From: JBGRQB01 sp041725875
Lineage (GTDB): Bacteria > Bacteroidota > Ignavibacteria > Ignavibacteriales > Melioribacteraceae
Assembly (NCBI GenBank): GCA_041725875.1
Contig: JBGRQB010000110.1
Span: forward strand, 1-14,394
Direction: 5' to 3'
Length of the DNA stretch: 14,394 nucleotides
Shown: positions 1 through 7,763 of the stretch, piece by piece
How the letters are laid out: every line of letters starts with the position of its first letter
Position numbering within the stretch: position 1 is the first letter of the stretch
Notes under the pieces: generated by a model
Told to the model about the DNA's origin: nothing
The model's input: the letters and a program-made list of their open reading frames with translations, nothing else
Databases searched by the model: none
Program-made: the position numbers and the translations under genes

Positions 1-738
1 GTCTGCTTTGTACAAATAACCTCCGTTAGCAGAAACAAAAATACTTCCGGTTACAGGACTAATCTTAATATTAGAAACAAAAGTAATATTATCACTAAAC
101 CAGCCTGTTACCGAAGTTGGAACAGTGGAAGCTACTTCACTCCAGCTTTCACCGTGATCAGTAGATTTCATTATAACTCCGCCGGAGTAATATTTTTGTC
201 CGCTAACACCAGATGATCCCCTGTACTCACCTGTTCCGTAATACCAGACATTTTCTTTTCCGGGACGAGGGTCCTGTACAATACAGGTAACAGACAACAT
301 TTGGGAAGTTGTGTTTTTCAACTGCCAGCTTTCACCATTATCTGTAGATTTCCAAACACCGCCGGTGACTCCTCCTGCAAGCACATATTTGCCATCAGAT
401 GAAACAGCAAGTGCTCTTGTTCTTCCGCCAACATCAACAGGACCAGCTTCTTTTATACGAAATCCGCCAATACTGTTAGTTTTACCCAGTTGACGAAAAT
501 CAAATTCGTTTTCATTATAAAAGGCCAATTCTCTGCTTCTCATATTAGCAGGAATTCTGTCTGTTTTAGGATCTCTTAAAATCTTGTGAAAATATTCTTC
601 TCTGGCCACTTTGGTTTCTTCAGCAGCTTGCGGATGACTCGCTCTTTTATTTTTCTCAGCTATTTCTTTCCCGTCGCTTAAGAAAAAAGAAATTCCGATC
701 AACGTTGTTAATACTACACCGGTAAAAATTTTTTTCAT
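1..738 (-). CDS. Secreted sortilin/BNR-repeat (VPS10-like) beta-propeller protein, N-terminal part; gene runs off the left edge
   Basis: The frame is open from an ATG at 738 to the window edge (246 codons, no stop), so the C-terminus is missing. The N-terminus MKKIFTGVVLTTLIGISFF is a signal-peptide-like basic plus hydrophobic segment, followed by a charged linker. From about residue 100 there are Asp-box/BNR-type repeats: KSTDNGESW and, some 60 residues later, KSTDHGESW, each preceded by a GGV segment, as in sortilin/VPS10 and photosystem-assembly-like propellers. In Bacteroidota-type bacteria such proteins are usually large, exported, and often end in a secretion-sorting domain, which cannot be checked here. 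The ATG overlaps the stop of the upstream lipoprotein gene (ATGA), indicating translational coupling. The substrate or role is unknown; some relatives are annotated as glycosyl hydrolases, but that is not shown by this sequence. Confidence 0.85.
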   Translation of the reverse strand, partial: MKKIFTGVVLTTLIGISFFLSDGKEIAEKNKRASHPQAAEETKVAREEYFHKILRDPKTDRIPANMRSRELAFYNENEFDFRQLGKTNSIGGFRIKEAGPVDVGGRTRALAVSSDGKYVLAGGVTGGVWKSTDNGESWQLKNTTSQMLSVTCIVQDPRPGKENVWYYGTGEYRGSSGVSGQKYYSGGVIMKSTDHGESWSEVASTVPTSVTGWFSDNITFVSNIKISPVTGSIFVSANGGYLYKAD

Positions 739-1112
739 TTAGTTTTCTCCTTCCAGATATCAATAAAACCCCAATAAACTTTTTCTTTACCGGAATCTTC
801 ATTGATTTCGCTACCTAATATCAATTTGTAAATATTACCCTTGTTGAATTCTTCTACTTTCGAAACCCTTAATTCCAAAACAGTATTTCTCTTAATTGAA
901 GGAGTATCAGCTCCGTACTCCAAAACATTAACAATTCTTATTTTGATTACTTTATCTGTTTTATCTAAAAGTTCAGCTTTTACCAAAACAGATGAGGGAG
1001 AAAGTTTTTGATTGGTATGAACGTCTGTTTCCAATTTGGTTTGTTTGGCCACATCGGGCTGACACCCACACAAAGTAAAAAGGATAATACACAACAGTAA
1101 AATTTTGTACAT
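735..1112 (-). CDS. Small putative lipoprotein, function unknown
   Basis: This 125-residue protein starts MYKILLLCIILFTLCGCQ. It has a short basic N-terminus, a hydrophobic stretch and a lipobox LCGC with the probable lipidated cysteine at residue 17, so it is predicted to be an exported lipoprotein. The mature part, about 105 residues, is lysine/glutamate-rich and looks beta-strand-rich (alternating hydrophobic stretches such as VIKIRIVNVL and TVLELRV). I do not recognise the family. An AAAGGA ribosome binding site at about 1120-1125 supports the start. The TGA stop overlaps the ATG of the sortilin-like gene by 4 nt, so the two are almost certainly co-translated, and the lipoprotein may act with the exoprotein at the cell surface (inference). 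Confidence 0.8.
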   Translation of the reverse strand: MYKILLLCIILFTLCGCQPDVAKQTKLETDVHTNQKLSPSSVLVKAELLDKTDKVIKIRIVNVLEYGADTPSIKRNTVLELRVSKVEEFNKGNIYKLILGSEINEDSGKEKVYWGFIDIWKEKTK

Positions 1113-1129
1113 ATTAATTTCCTTTTAGT

Positions 1130-1145
1130 GTTCTAAATTATAACG
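1130..1145 (-). promoter_or_regulatory. Possible promoter -10 element for the lipoprotein/sortilin-like pair
   Basis: The minus strand reads TATAAT at 1142-1137, about 25 nt upstream of the lipoprotein start and just upstream of its ribosome binding site. It also lies downstream of the terminator that ends the preceding operon, which is where a promoter is needed. No convincing -35 box lies at 16-18 nt. The Bacteroidota-type TAnnTTTG is absent, so this is a weak call. Confidence 0.3.
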
Positions 1146-1182
1146 CAAGAATTAATCTCATTCCATAAGTACGATTTAAAAC

Positions 1183-1211
1183 AAAAAAACCCGCACTTGA
1201 TAGTACGGGTT
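1183..1211 (-). terminator. Rho-independent terminator after the greA-tilS-hpt-ftsH operon
   Basis: AACCCG (1188-1193) pairs with CGGGTT (1206-1211). One C/A mismatch follows, then ACT/AGT closes a TGAT loop. On the minus strand the stem runs directly into a T-tract (plus-strand A-run 1183-1189). It lies 28 nt past the stop of the DUF4837 gene. The plus-strand side has no T-tract, so it acts in the minus direction. Confidence 0.85.
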
Positions 1212-1238
1212 CTTAAATTAATCTATATAAATACTTTA

Positions 1239-2345
1239 CTATTTTTCTTCTTCGTAATAATCTTTTAGGTCTTCAATTTTTTCCGGATCAACTTCATACT
1301 TAGATTTGAAAGAATGAAGTAAAACATCTAACTGCTGAAGCATTCCACGTTTCTTATATTTTGGAGCCAGCAGAGCTGCATCTAGCATATAAATTCGCTT
1401 GGTTTTTTCATCATAATATGTATAGTTGATAAAAGGACCACCGCCACTTACATCAGAAAATTGCCAGAGTCCCTGAGTACAAATTGCATATTTGTCATTA
1501 AAATTAACTTCGGTAGCTTTGAAATATTCATCAACAAACTCTACGTAACCGCCACCTTCCATTAAATGCATATATTTTTTTGTTAACTGATTTCTTCTGT
1601 TTATAATAGAATCTTTATCAAGAAAAGCCGGAGAAGCATTTTCTATCCAGTGCACAAAAACCCATCTTTCTTTGTACGAGTTTGGTTCGCGTCTGAGCCA
1701 GACAAAATTATCTTCTGGTTTTTCCATAGCAATCTGATAATCAGCCTGGGCGTACATCATCCATCCATATTTGAAAAGTGTTCTTGCTTCAATATCTTTC
1801 TTTTCGTAAGTCGGGTTAAATAAATTTCTTCCGATTCGTTTATCTGAAACATTCGTAAAATAGTAAAGAAGATTTTCATTTTCTTTTAACATATTCATCT
1901 TAAGTGTTTCTTTGTTCGGACCAGTCAAAATCATAACAAGCTGATCTTTTGCCCACAAATCGTGTTTATTAAATACAAAAGCGCTGTCTTTTTCAATTTC
2001 AGCTCTCACTTTACTATCAATTAAAGAGTTTATATATCTGGAAGTGTAAGATCTGGAATCGAGCGGAGCAATAATTATTATATTTTTATATGGTTTTACT
2101 TCTTCCAGACTGTTAATGCTTTTTCTCTGCAGATGAAACAAATTTTCAGGTTGAGGCGTATATACTACTTTTCCGTAAATCTGCTGTAAAACAGGCTCGT
2201 AGTAGTAATATTCAGATGAATCAGCCACAACAAAAATTTCATTTTCCAAGCCTTTTGCCTTTTTTTTGCCATTACTGCAAGATGTTAAAACAAAAGCCAA
2301 TCCTGCAAAAAGAACCAGATATTGCAATGCTTTAAGAAGTTTCAT
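1239..2345 (-). CDS. DUF4837 family lipoprotein
   Basis: The protein has 368 residues when started at the ATG at 2345. The frame extends to an ATG at 2393, but the 2345 start gives a clean lipoprotein signal, MKLLKALQYLVLFAGLAFVLTSC, with the lipidated Cys at residue 23. An AGGGA motif lies about 10 nt upstream of it. Recognisable DUF4837 features are the N-terminal IFVVADSSEYY segment, the IIIIAPLDS strand, and the C-terminal block from residue 289: a GLW motif (292-294), GGGPFINY, and a lysine-rich APKYKKRGMLQQL segment before the last helix. The biochemical function of the family is not established. It is exported and probably inner-leaflet or outer-membrane anchored. It is the last gene before the terminator and lies 67 nt downstream of the SEC59-like gene. 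A role in envelope stress with FtsH is only a neighbourhood guess. Confidence 0.85.
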   Translation of the reverse strand: MKLLKALQYLVLFAGLAFVLTSCSNGKKKAKGLENEIFVVADSSEYYYYEPVLQQIYGKVVYTPQPENLFHLQRKSINSLEEVKPYKNIIIIAPLDSRSYTSRYINSLIDSKVRAEIEKDSAFVFNKHDLWAKDQLVMILTGPNKETLKMNMLKENENLLYYFTNVSDKRIGRNLFNPTYEKKDIEARTLFKYGWMMYAQADYQIAMEKPEDNFVWLRREPNSYKERWVFVHWIENASPAFLDKDSIINRRNQLTKKYMHLMEGGGYVEFVDEYFKATEVNFNDKYAICTQGLWQFSDVSGGGPFINYTYYDEKTKRIYMLDAALLAPKYKKRGMLQQLDVLLHSFKSKYEVDPEKIEDLKDYYEEEK

Positions 2346-2412
2346 TTTTTCATTTTCCCTAGTAAAGTTGTTGAGATGCAAAGTTTTATACAATTAAGAC
2401 ATTAAAAAGTTT

Positions 2413-3072
2413 CTACCCCAGATGATAAACATTTAATCCGGGTAAAAGCCAGCTGTATAACAGCCACATTATTCCGCACACGGAAATTGGTATGGTAAAA
2501 TTATCATCAGCCCAGCCGTAAGAAATATTTTCGGCAATTGCACCAAAAGCTGCTGCTATTATTCCAATAATGTATTCCATTGGCAGATTTGATATTTTTG
2601 GACTGAATAATACAACTAAACTGGCAGTTACAAAAAAAGCAAGTGTTCCTTCCAGACTCTTAAACAGAAATTTGTGCTTCCCAAATTTTCTTCCGTACAA
2701 AGCGGCTGAAATGTCGCTGATTATTAATATTGTAAAGCCTGTAATTACAAATATTTTTGGAAATAGAAGTATTACAAGAACTGCGGAGAGAAATACATAA
2801 CTGGCACCGCTCAGATTTTTCTTTTTTAAATCTTTTTCATGTTCGCGGAGCATAAATCCGAAAACGCTATAAACAAGTAATCCGAGTGTTTTAGAGTAGT
2901 ATCGCCCAAAATCCATAATAAGTGCAAAAAGAGTCAAAGGAACAAGCACTGTTAACGCCTGTTCCTTTGTTAAAAAATAATATCCTATTGGAATAGAAAG
3001 TGAAAAAAGATGAATACTTTTTCTGGCAATTTCACTTTTGTAATCGATTGCAGAATTATTGTTATTCGTCAT
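2413..3072 (-). CDS. SEC59/DGK1/VTE5 family membrane protein (CTP-dependent lipid kinase or phosphatidate cytidylyltransferase-like)
   Basis: The protein has 219 residues with several hydrophobic helices (about 22-34, 39-55, 62-74, 91-120, 142-157, 166-182, 195-212). Family motifs are visible: the N-terminal RKxxH (R17, K18, H21), SDISAALYGRKFGK (119-132), KSLEGTLAF (138-146), an acidic E181 after GAIA, and DDN (189-191). These match bacterial proteins related to dolichol kinase and phytol kinase, which use CTP to phosphorylate lipid alcohols. Bacterial members are often loosely annotated as phosphatidate cytidylyltransferases. The actual lipid substrate cannot be told. I chose the ATG at 3072 (11-nt overlap with ftsH) over the in-frame ATG at 3102 (41-nt overlap), because the extra ten residues are only lysine-rich read-through of the ftsH end. 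No strong ribosome binding site decides this. Confidence 0.8.
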   Translation of the reverse strand: MTNNNNSAIDYKSEIARKSIHLFSLSIPIGYYFLTKEQALTVLVPLTLFALIMDFGRYYSKTLGLLVYSVFGFMLREHEKDLKKKNLSGASYVFLSAVLVILLFPKIFVITGFTILIISDISAALYGRKFGKHKFLFKSLEGTLAFFVTASLVVLFSPKISNLPMEYIIGIIAAAFGAIAENISYGWADDNFTIPISVCGIMWLLYSWLLPGLNVYHLG

Positions 3073-5152
3073 CTTCTTTCTTTTCGTTTCCTTTTTTATC
3101 ACTATCCTCTTCTTCAGAAGAAGTTCTTCCGATTTTGTCTTCCATTAATTGCTTAACGTGTTCAGGAATTTCATCAGATCCGTTCCCGTTTTTTAACGGA
3201 GGAAGTTTTTCACCTTTCATAACAAGATCGATTTCTTCTGCATCAAGAAGTTCTCTGTCTAATAATTCAGCAGATAGTTTATGAACAGCATCAGCATTTT
3301 CATTAAGAATTCTTTCAACTTCTTTAAAACAGGAATCAATGATTTCTCTGATCTCATTATCTATGTTTCTGGCTGTTTCATCACTATATTCTTTATGCTT
3401 TGTAACTTCACGACCAAGGAATATTTCTTCTTCGTTCTGACCATAAGCCAATGGCCCCATTGCATCACTCATTCCCCATTCACAAACCATTTTGCGCGCT
3501 ATTGAACTTGCTCTGTCAATATCGCTGCTTGCACCGTTTGTAATATCATCAAGGAATAATTCTTCTGCTTTTCTTCCGCCAAGAAGAATTTTTATTTGAG
3601 CCAGAAGATATTTTTTTGAGTAAGAATGTTTGTCATTCAACGGAAGCTGCATAGTAACACCCAGCGCTCTTCCGCGCGGAATAATTGTTACTTTATGAAC
3701 AGGATCGGCATCTTCTAGCATTTTTGCAACCATTACGTGGCCAATTTCATGATAAGCCGTAAGTTTCTTTTCTTTATCAGAAATAATAAGACTCTTACGT
3801 TCGGTTCCCATCATTACTTTATCTTTTGCTTCTTCAAAATCAAGCATTGAAACTTTTTTCTTGTTTTTACGTGCAGCTAATAAAGCAGCTTCGTTAACAA
3901 GATTTGCTAAATCAGCACCAGATAAACCGGGAGTTCCTTTAGCAATTGTTTTAATTTTTACATCTGTATCCAAAGGTGTTTTTCTTGTGTGTACTTTTAA
4001 GATTCCTTCACGACCTTTTACATCAGGACGATCAACAACAACCTGACGGTCAAATCTGCCCGGACGAAGTAATGCGGGGTCAAGTACATCTGGACGGTTA
4101 GTTGCAGCAATTAAAATAACGCCGCTGTTTTGTTCAAATCCATCCATTTCAACAAGAAGCTGATTAAGTGTCTGCTCACGTTCGTCATGTCCGCCACCTA
4201 AACCAGCACCACGATGACGACCAACAGCATCAATTTCATCTATAAAAATTATACAAGGAGCATTTTTCTTTCCTTGTTCAAATAAATCTCTTACACGACT
4301 GGCACCAACACCAACAAACATTTCAACAAAATCGGCACCTGAAATTGAGAAAAACGGAACACCTGCTTCACCTGCAACTGCACGGGCAAGTAAAGTTTTA
4401 CCAGTTCCGGGAGGGCCTAACAATAAAACACCGCGAGGTATTTTTCCACCCAAACGTTGAAATTTACTAGGCTCTTTCAAAAACTCTATAATTTCTTCTA
4501 ACTCTTGTTTTGCTTCATCGGCACCGGCAACATCTTTAAATGTAACTTTTCCTTGTGTTTCGGAAATCATTTTGGCTTTACTTTTACCAAAATTAAAGAT
4601 TCCGCGGCTACCACCGCCACCGCCACCGCCGCCTTGCATACGACGCATAAACAAAATCCAGATACCAACAAACATCAATATCCATAAAATATTACCAAAG
4701 AAAAGAGTAAGCCATTCACTAGATTCTTTACTGAATTTATAATTGATTTGTCTTTCATCCCAACGAACTTTTTCTTTCTCGATAATTGGCTCTACAAGAC
4801 TAACAGTAAATTTTTTGAACGCAAGAGTTTTGGTATTTTTAACTATTCTTTCTTCGGCTTTAAGTTCACCTTTAAAAATATAGTCGTTCATTTCCTGCTT
4901 TACACATTCACCACTGATGATTTTATCATCGAGCAATAATTTTTCGTATGTTTTGTAATCAATCTCGGGATACTCACCAGGTCCGGAATTAAACAACTGA
5001 AGAGCAATAACCGCCAAAATTATTACAGCACCCCAACTAAATACGGCACGGATAATTCTTGACCAGTCAAAATCGCCATCAGGTTTCTGTCCGCTGTTTT
5101 TATCTTTATTCTTATCTGAAAGCGGATGTTTCTTTTTGAATTTATCAGGCAT
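3062..5152 (-). CDS. ftsH: ATP-dependent zinc metalloprotease FtsH
   Basis: This 696-residue membrane-bound AAA protease degrades misassembled membrane proteins and short-lived regulators. A hydrophilic tail of about 30 residues precedes TM1 (about 33-53). A periplasmic FtsH_ext domain (about 60-140) and TM2 (about 148-169) follow, then a run of eight glycines (174-181). The AAA module shows Walker A GPPGTGKT (246-253), pore loop FVGVG (279-283), Walker B IIFIDEID (301-308) and the SRH with arginines 363 and 366. The protease has the zinc site HEIGH (468-472) and a likely third ligand D544 in GASSDI. The C-terminus is a long acidic/lysine tail (about 655-696). AGAGGA ends 2-3 nt before the ATG (short spacing); no other in-frame start precedes the upstream stop. 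It sits 35 nt after hpt, in the conserved tilS-hpt-ftsH order. Confidence 0.98.
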   Translation of the reverse strand: MPDKFKKKHPLSDKNKDKNSGQKPDGDFDWSRIIRAVFSWGAVIILAVIALQLFNSGPGEYPEIDYKTYEKLLLDDKIISGECVKQEMNDYIFKGELKAEERIVKNTKTLAFKKFTVSLVEPIIEKEKVRWDERQINYKFSKESSEWLTLFFGNILWILMFVGIWILFMRRMQGGGGGGGGSRGIFNFGKSKAKMISETQGKVTFKDVAGADEAKQELEEIIEFLKEPSKFQRLGGKIPRGVLLLGPPGTGKTLLARAVAGEAGVPFFSISGADFVEMFVGVGASRVRDLFEQGKKNAPCIIFIDEIDAVGRHRGAGLGGGHDEREQTLNQLLVEMDGFEQNSGVILIAATNRPDVLDPALLRPGRFDRQVVVDRPDVKGREGILKVHTRKTPLDTDVKIKTIAKGTPGLSGADLANLVNEAALLAARKNKKKVSMLDFEEAKDKVMMGTERKSLIISDKEKKLTAYHEIGHVMVAKMLEDADPVHKVTIIPRGRALGVTMQLPLNDKHSYSKKYLLAQIKILLGGRKAEELFLDDITNGASSDIDRASSIARKMVCEWGMSDAMGPLAYGQNEEEIFLGREVTKHKEYSDETARNIDNEIREIIDSCFKEVERILNENADAVHKLSAELLDRELLDAEEIDLVMKGEKLPPLKNGNGSDEIPEHVKQLMEDKIGRTSSEEEDSDKKGNEKKEDDE

Positions 5153-5187
5153 ATTCCTCTTTCTGTAATTTATTTAACAATATTTTT

Positions 5188-5739
5188 TTAATCTTCATCA
5201 AGTGCATATATTGAACGCAAATTTCTGTAGTGCTGAGCGTAATCGAGTCCGTAGCCAATTACAAATTCATCAGAAATTTCGAATCCAATATAGTCAATTT
5301 TAACATCATATTTCAGACTATTAGGTTTAACCAAAAGGGAAACTACTTTCATACTGGCCGGGTTGTGAGTTCCGATTAATTCTTCAATATATTTCATTGA
5401 CAGACCGGAATCGACAATATCTTCTACTATAATAATATGGCGGCCTTCAATATCGGCATTAAGTTCTTTAATCAACTTAACTTTTCCTGAAGAAATTTTT
5501 GAATCACCGTAGCTGGACAGTTTGAAAAAATCGACTTCACATTTTACATCTATGTGTTTTACAAGATCAGACATAAACAAAAATGATCCGTTCAAAACCC
5601 CGATAATTATAGGTAGTTTATCTTTATAATCTTCTGAAATCTGTTTCCCGATTTCAGCAACTCTTTCCTGAATTTTTTCTTCTGCTAAATACATTTTGAA
5701 CACTTCACTTCCGACGTGTATCTCTTGCCTTTGTTCCAT
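5188..5739 (-). CDS. hpt: Hypoxanthine phosphoribosyltransferase
   Basis: This 183-residue cytosolic purine-salvage enzyme converts hypoxanthine or guanine plus PRPP to IMP or GMP. Diagnostic parts are the flexible-loop region with FFKLSSYG (71-78), the PRPP-binding signature VEDIVDSG (105-112), K138 in LLVKP, which contacts the purine, and the C-terminal GFEISDEFVIGYGLDY block, including D157-F-V and the metal/pyrophosphate-side Asp. Length and motif order are those of bacterial Hpt. Its ATG shares one nucleotide with the tilS stop (TAATG), so translation is coupled. Clustering with tilS and ftsH is a long-known bacterial arrangement. Confidence 0.96.
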   Translation of the reverse strand: MEQRQEIHVGSEVFKMYLAEEKIQERVAEIGKQISEDYKDKLPIIIGVLNGSFLFMSDLVKHIDVKCEVDFFKLSSYGDSKISSGKVKLIKELNADIEGRHIIIVEDIVDSGLSMKYIEELIGTHNPASMKVVSLLVKPNSLKYDVKIDYIGFEISDEFVIGYGLDYAQHYRNLRSIYALDED

Positions 5740-7100
5740 TACGTAATCCTTACCTTTAATATATTTTTTGTTTCATTTGTTATTTTATATCTGTCATCAA
5801 CTCGCAAACCAACAACCCAAACAATGTTGCCGTCATTTTCGAGCACTAATTGATTTCGTTTACTTTGCGATCTGATATTTTGTTCCGATAAAAAATCAGC
5901 CACTTTTTTGAATCCGTTCATTCCTAAAGGTCTGAATTTATCACCATAATTCCAGACCCGAATAACTGAATTTCCTTTAAGTTTATCAAAATCAATCATT
6001 TCATATTTGGAAGAAAATTCCGGTCTCTCATTATCAGTAACTTTTTCAAAAGAAATTACTAAATCACCAATCTCACAACTTTTATCATAATCTGTTTTTA
6101 CAGGAACAATTTCACTTTCTTCCTTGTTGCCAAATATTACAAGCGCATCTTTCTCTCTAACTGCAATCAGGTTTTTCGACAAATAATTTTTTGTCCCTTT
6201 ATGATTAGAAGCCAGATTTACTATCGTTTTATAATCAGAGAAAGTTATGTCTCTGTTTAATCCTTGTTTAACAACTCTTTTAATCAACTCGCCAAACAGA
6301 TAATCATTCTCTTCCATAAAAAAATCGGTTTTAATTTCTATTGATTCCTGATTCAGTTTTACAAACTGCTTTATAAACGGTTCAAGATGTTTATGTATAA
6401 TCTTTTCGGCAGAAGAAAAAATTGAACCCGCATTTAGCAGAGCTGATTCAAATGAAGGATTCAGATTTTCTTTTACAAGCGGAATAATCTCATTTCTGAT
6501 ATAATTTCTTTTATAGTCATTTTCAAGATTGGATGAATCGATTACAAAATCTGTTTCTTCATCATTGAGCCAGGAAATAATTTCACTTTTGTAGACCGGT
6601 AAAATTGGTCTGATTATATTATCTCTTTGAACAGGAATTCCTTTTAAGCCTGCTATCCCGCAACCTTTAAGAAAATTAAACAGCATCGTTTCGGAATTAT
6701 CCCCAATATTATGAGCTGTTGCAATTTTGTTGCAATCTTGCTCCCCGGCAATTTTACTTAAAACATTGTAGCGTAATTCTCTGGCGGCTTCTTCAACTGA
6801 AATTTTATTTGAAGCAGCAAAATTTTTTACATCAACACTTTCAGCACAAAAATTGATATTATGCTTTTTACAAAAAGAAGTACAAAACTCCTGATCTGCA
6901 ACAGCTTCTTTGCCACGCAAGTTATGATTAATATGGGTAGCAAAGATTTTAATTTTAAGTAATTCGGAAAATTTGTGCAGAAATGAGAGCAAAAAAACAG
7001 AATCGGCACCTCCGCTAAAAGCCACCAAAATATTATCTTTATTCTGGATCAGATTATTTTCCTGAATAAATTTAAGAGTTTTTTGCTCTATTGCTTTCAT
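5739..7100 (-). CDS. tilS: tRNA(Ile)-lysidine synthase
   Basis: This 453-residue enzyme attaches lysine to C34 of the AUA-reading tRNA-Ile, changing both its amino-acid identity and its codon specificity. The N-terminal PP-loop ATPase carries SGGADS (29-34), followed by the typical THINHNLRG segment and a TAHNIGDNSETMLFNFLKG block with the ligand residues of the family. A middle helical tRNA-binding region follows. The TilS C-terminal domain starts near residue 379 (VWNYGDKFRPLGM, then KKVADFLSEQNI) and ends with VVGLRVDDRYKI. Full length for the long form of the enzyme. The ATG is preceded two codons upstream by a stop, so this is the earliest ATG. No clear Shine-Dalgarno is visible. It lies 55 nt after greA; a weak hairpin (7127-7146) in that gap lacks a good T-tract and is not called a terminator. 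Confidence 0.96.
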   Translation of the reverse strand: MKAIEQKTLKFIQENNLIQNKDNILVAFSGGADSVFLLSFLHKFSELLKIKIFATHINHNLRGKEAVADQEFCTSFCKKHNINFCAESVDVKNFAASNKISVEEAARELRYNVLSKIAGEQDCNKIATAHNIGDNSETMLFNFLKGCGIAGLKGIPVQRDNIIRPILPVYKSEIISWLNDEETDFVIDSSNLENDYKRNYIRNEIIPLVKENLNPSFESALLNAGSIFSSAEKIIHKHLEPFIKQFVKLNQESIEIKTDFFMEENDYLFGELIKRVVKQGLNRDITFSDYKTIVNLASNHKGTKNYLSKNLIAVREKDALVIFGNKEESEIVPVKTDYDKSCEIGDLVISFEKVTDNERPEFSSKYEMIDFDKLKGNSVIRVWNYGDKFRPLGMNGFKKVADFLSEQNIRSQSKRNQLVLENDGNIVWVVGLRVDDRYKITNETKNILKVRIT

Positions 7101-7155
7101 AATTTAATACCGGATGTTAAAGGGAAGCCGATCTGCATTGACCGGCATTAATGTA

Positions 7156-7626
7156 TTATTCAATTTCCAATATTTCAAATTTGATAATTCCGGCAGGAAC
7201 TTTTGCCTGAACTGTTTCTCCTTTCTTTTTTCCCATAAGAGAAGCACCAACAGGAGAAGTAATGGCAATTTTTCCTTGTTGAAGATTGGCTTCTTCGGGT
7301 GAAACCATAATGTAGTTAAAAACTTTCTGATTATTTAAGTTTTTAACCTGAACTTTTGACAAGATATGGATTTCGTCATTTGGCATAGATGAAGTATCCA
7401 CAACCTGAACACGGGCAAGCAATTCTTCGAGTTTGCTTATTTTCAACTCCAGCAAACCTTGCTTTTCTTTTGCTGCATCATATTCAGCATTTTCTGAAAG
7501 GTCCCCGTAAGATCTGGCTTCTGCAATAATCTGCGCCATTTCTTTCCTTCCGTTTGTTTTAAGTTCTTTTAACTCATCTTCTAATTCTTTTAATCGTTCT
7601 CTGGTCAAATAAACAAAACTTGCCAC
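7156..7626 (-). CDS. greA: Transcription elongation factor GreA
   Basis: This 156-residue factor rescues backtracked RNA polymerase by stimulating transcript cleavage. The N-terminal coiled coil (about 8-75) carries the tip acidic motif GDLSENAEYD (41-50), whose D42 and E45 correspond to the residues that reach the polymerase active site. The C-terminal FKBP-like domain has SPEEAN, SPVGASLMGKKKG and a final strand IIKFEILEIE. The start codon is GTG at 7626, supported by GAGG seven nt upstream. No ATG gives a full-length N-terminus. As the first gene of the operon it probably has its own promoter in the short stretch after the 7653-7686 terminator. No good promoter match was seen there. Confidence 0.97.
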   Translation of the reverse strand: MASFVYLTRERLKELEDELKELKTNGRKEMAQIIAEARSYGDLSENAEYDAAKEKQGLLELKISKLEELLARVQVVDTSSMPNDEIHILSKVQVKNLNNQKVFNYIMVSPEEANLQQGKIAITSPVGASLMGKKKGETVQAKVPAGIIKFEILEIE

Positions 7627-7652
7627 TTAGAAACCTCAGTTTGTTAATGTTT

Positions 7653-7686
7653 TAAAAAAAATTGCCACCGCCTTTCAGCAGTGGCA
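7653..7686 (-). terminator. Rho-independent terminator between the beta-propeller gene and greA
   Basis: TGCCAC (7663-7668) pairs with GTGGCA (7681-7686). Inside, after one mismatch, GC/GC closes a six-base loop. On the minus strand the stem is followed by a run of eight T (plus-strand A-run 7654-7661). It ends the signalling-cluster transcript about 80 nt past the propeller stop and insulates the greA operon. The plus-direction side lacks a T-tract. Confidence 0.85.
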
Positions 7687-7730
7687 TATCATTGAGTGAA
7701 AATCTACTAATTTTTAATTTTTTTATCAAG

Positions 7731-7763
7731 TTTTTTCGGATTCTCTGTTTCTTTCCGAAAAAA
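7731..7763. repeat. Perfect 10-bp inverted repeat just after the propeller stop
   Basis: TTTTTTCGGA (7731-7740) is exactly complementary to TCCGAAAAAA (7754-7763), with a 13-nt loop. It abuts the stop codon at 7764-7766. The arms carry T on the 5' side and A on the 3' side, so there is no extra T-tract after the stem on either strand, unlike a standard terminator. It could stabilise the 3' end or assist the terminator 45 nt downstream. Confidence 0.7.

Noticed and set aside
2346..2393. Upstream ATG (2393) for the DUF4837 gene
   Set aside because: It would put 16 polar residues before a clean lipoprotein signal peptide, which would disrupt it.
3000..3505. Two plus-strand open frames opposite the end of ftsH
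   Set aside because: They lie within well-conserved ftsH/SEC59-like coding sequence on the other strand; the Ser/Phe-rich translations are typical antisense artefacts.
7127..7146. Hairpin between greA and tilS as a terminator
   Set aside because: The 7-bp stem has a mismatch and is followed on the minus strand only by CTTTAAC, not a T-tract; tilS has no other evident promoter.
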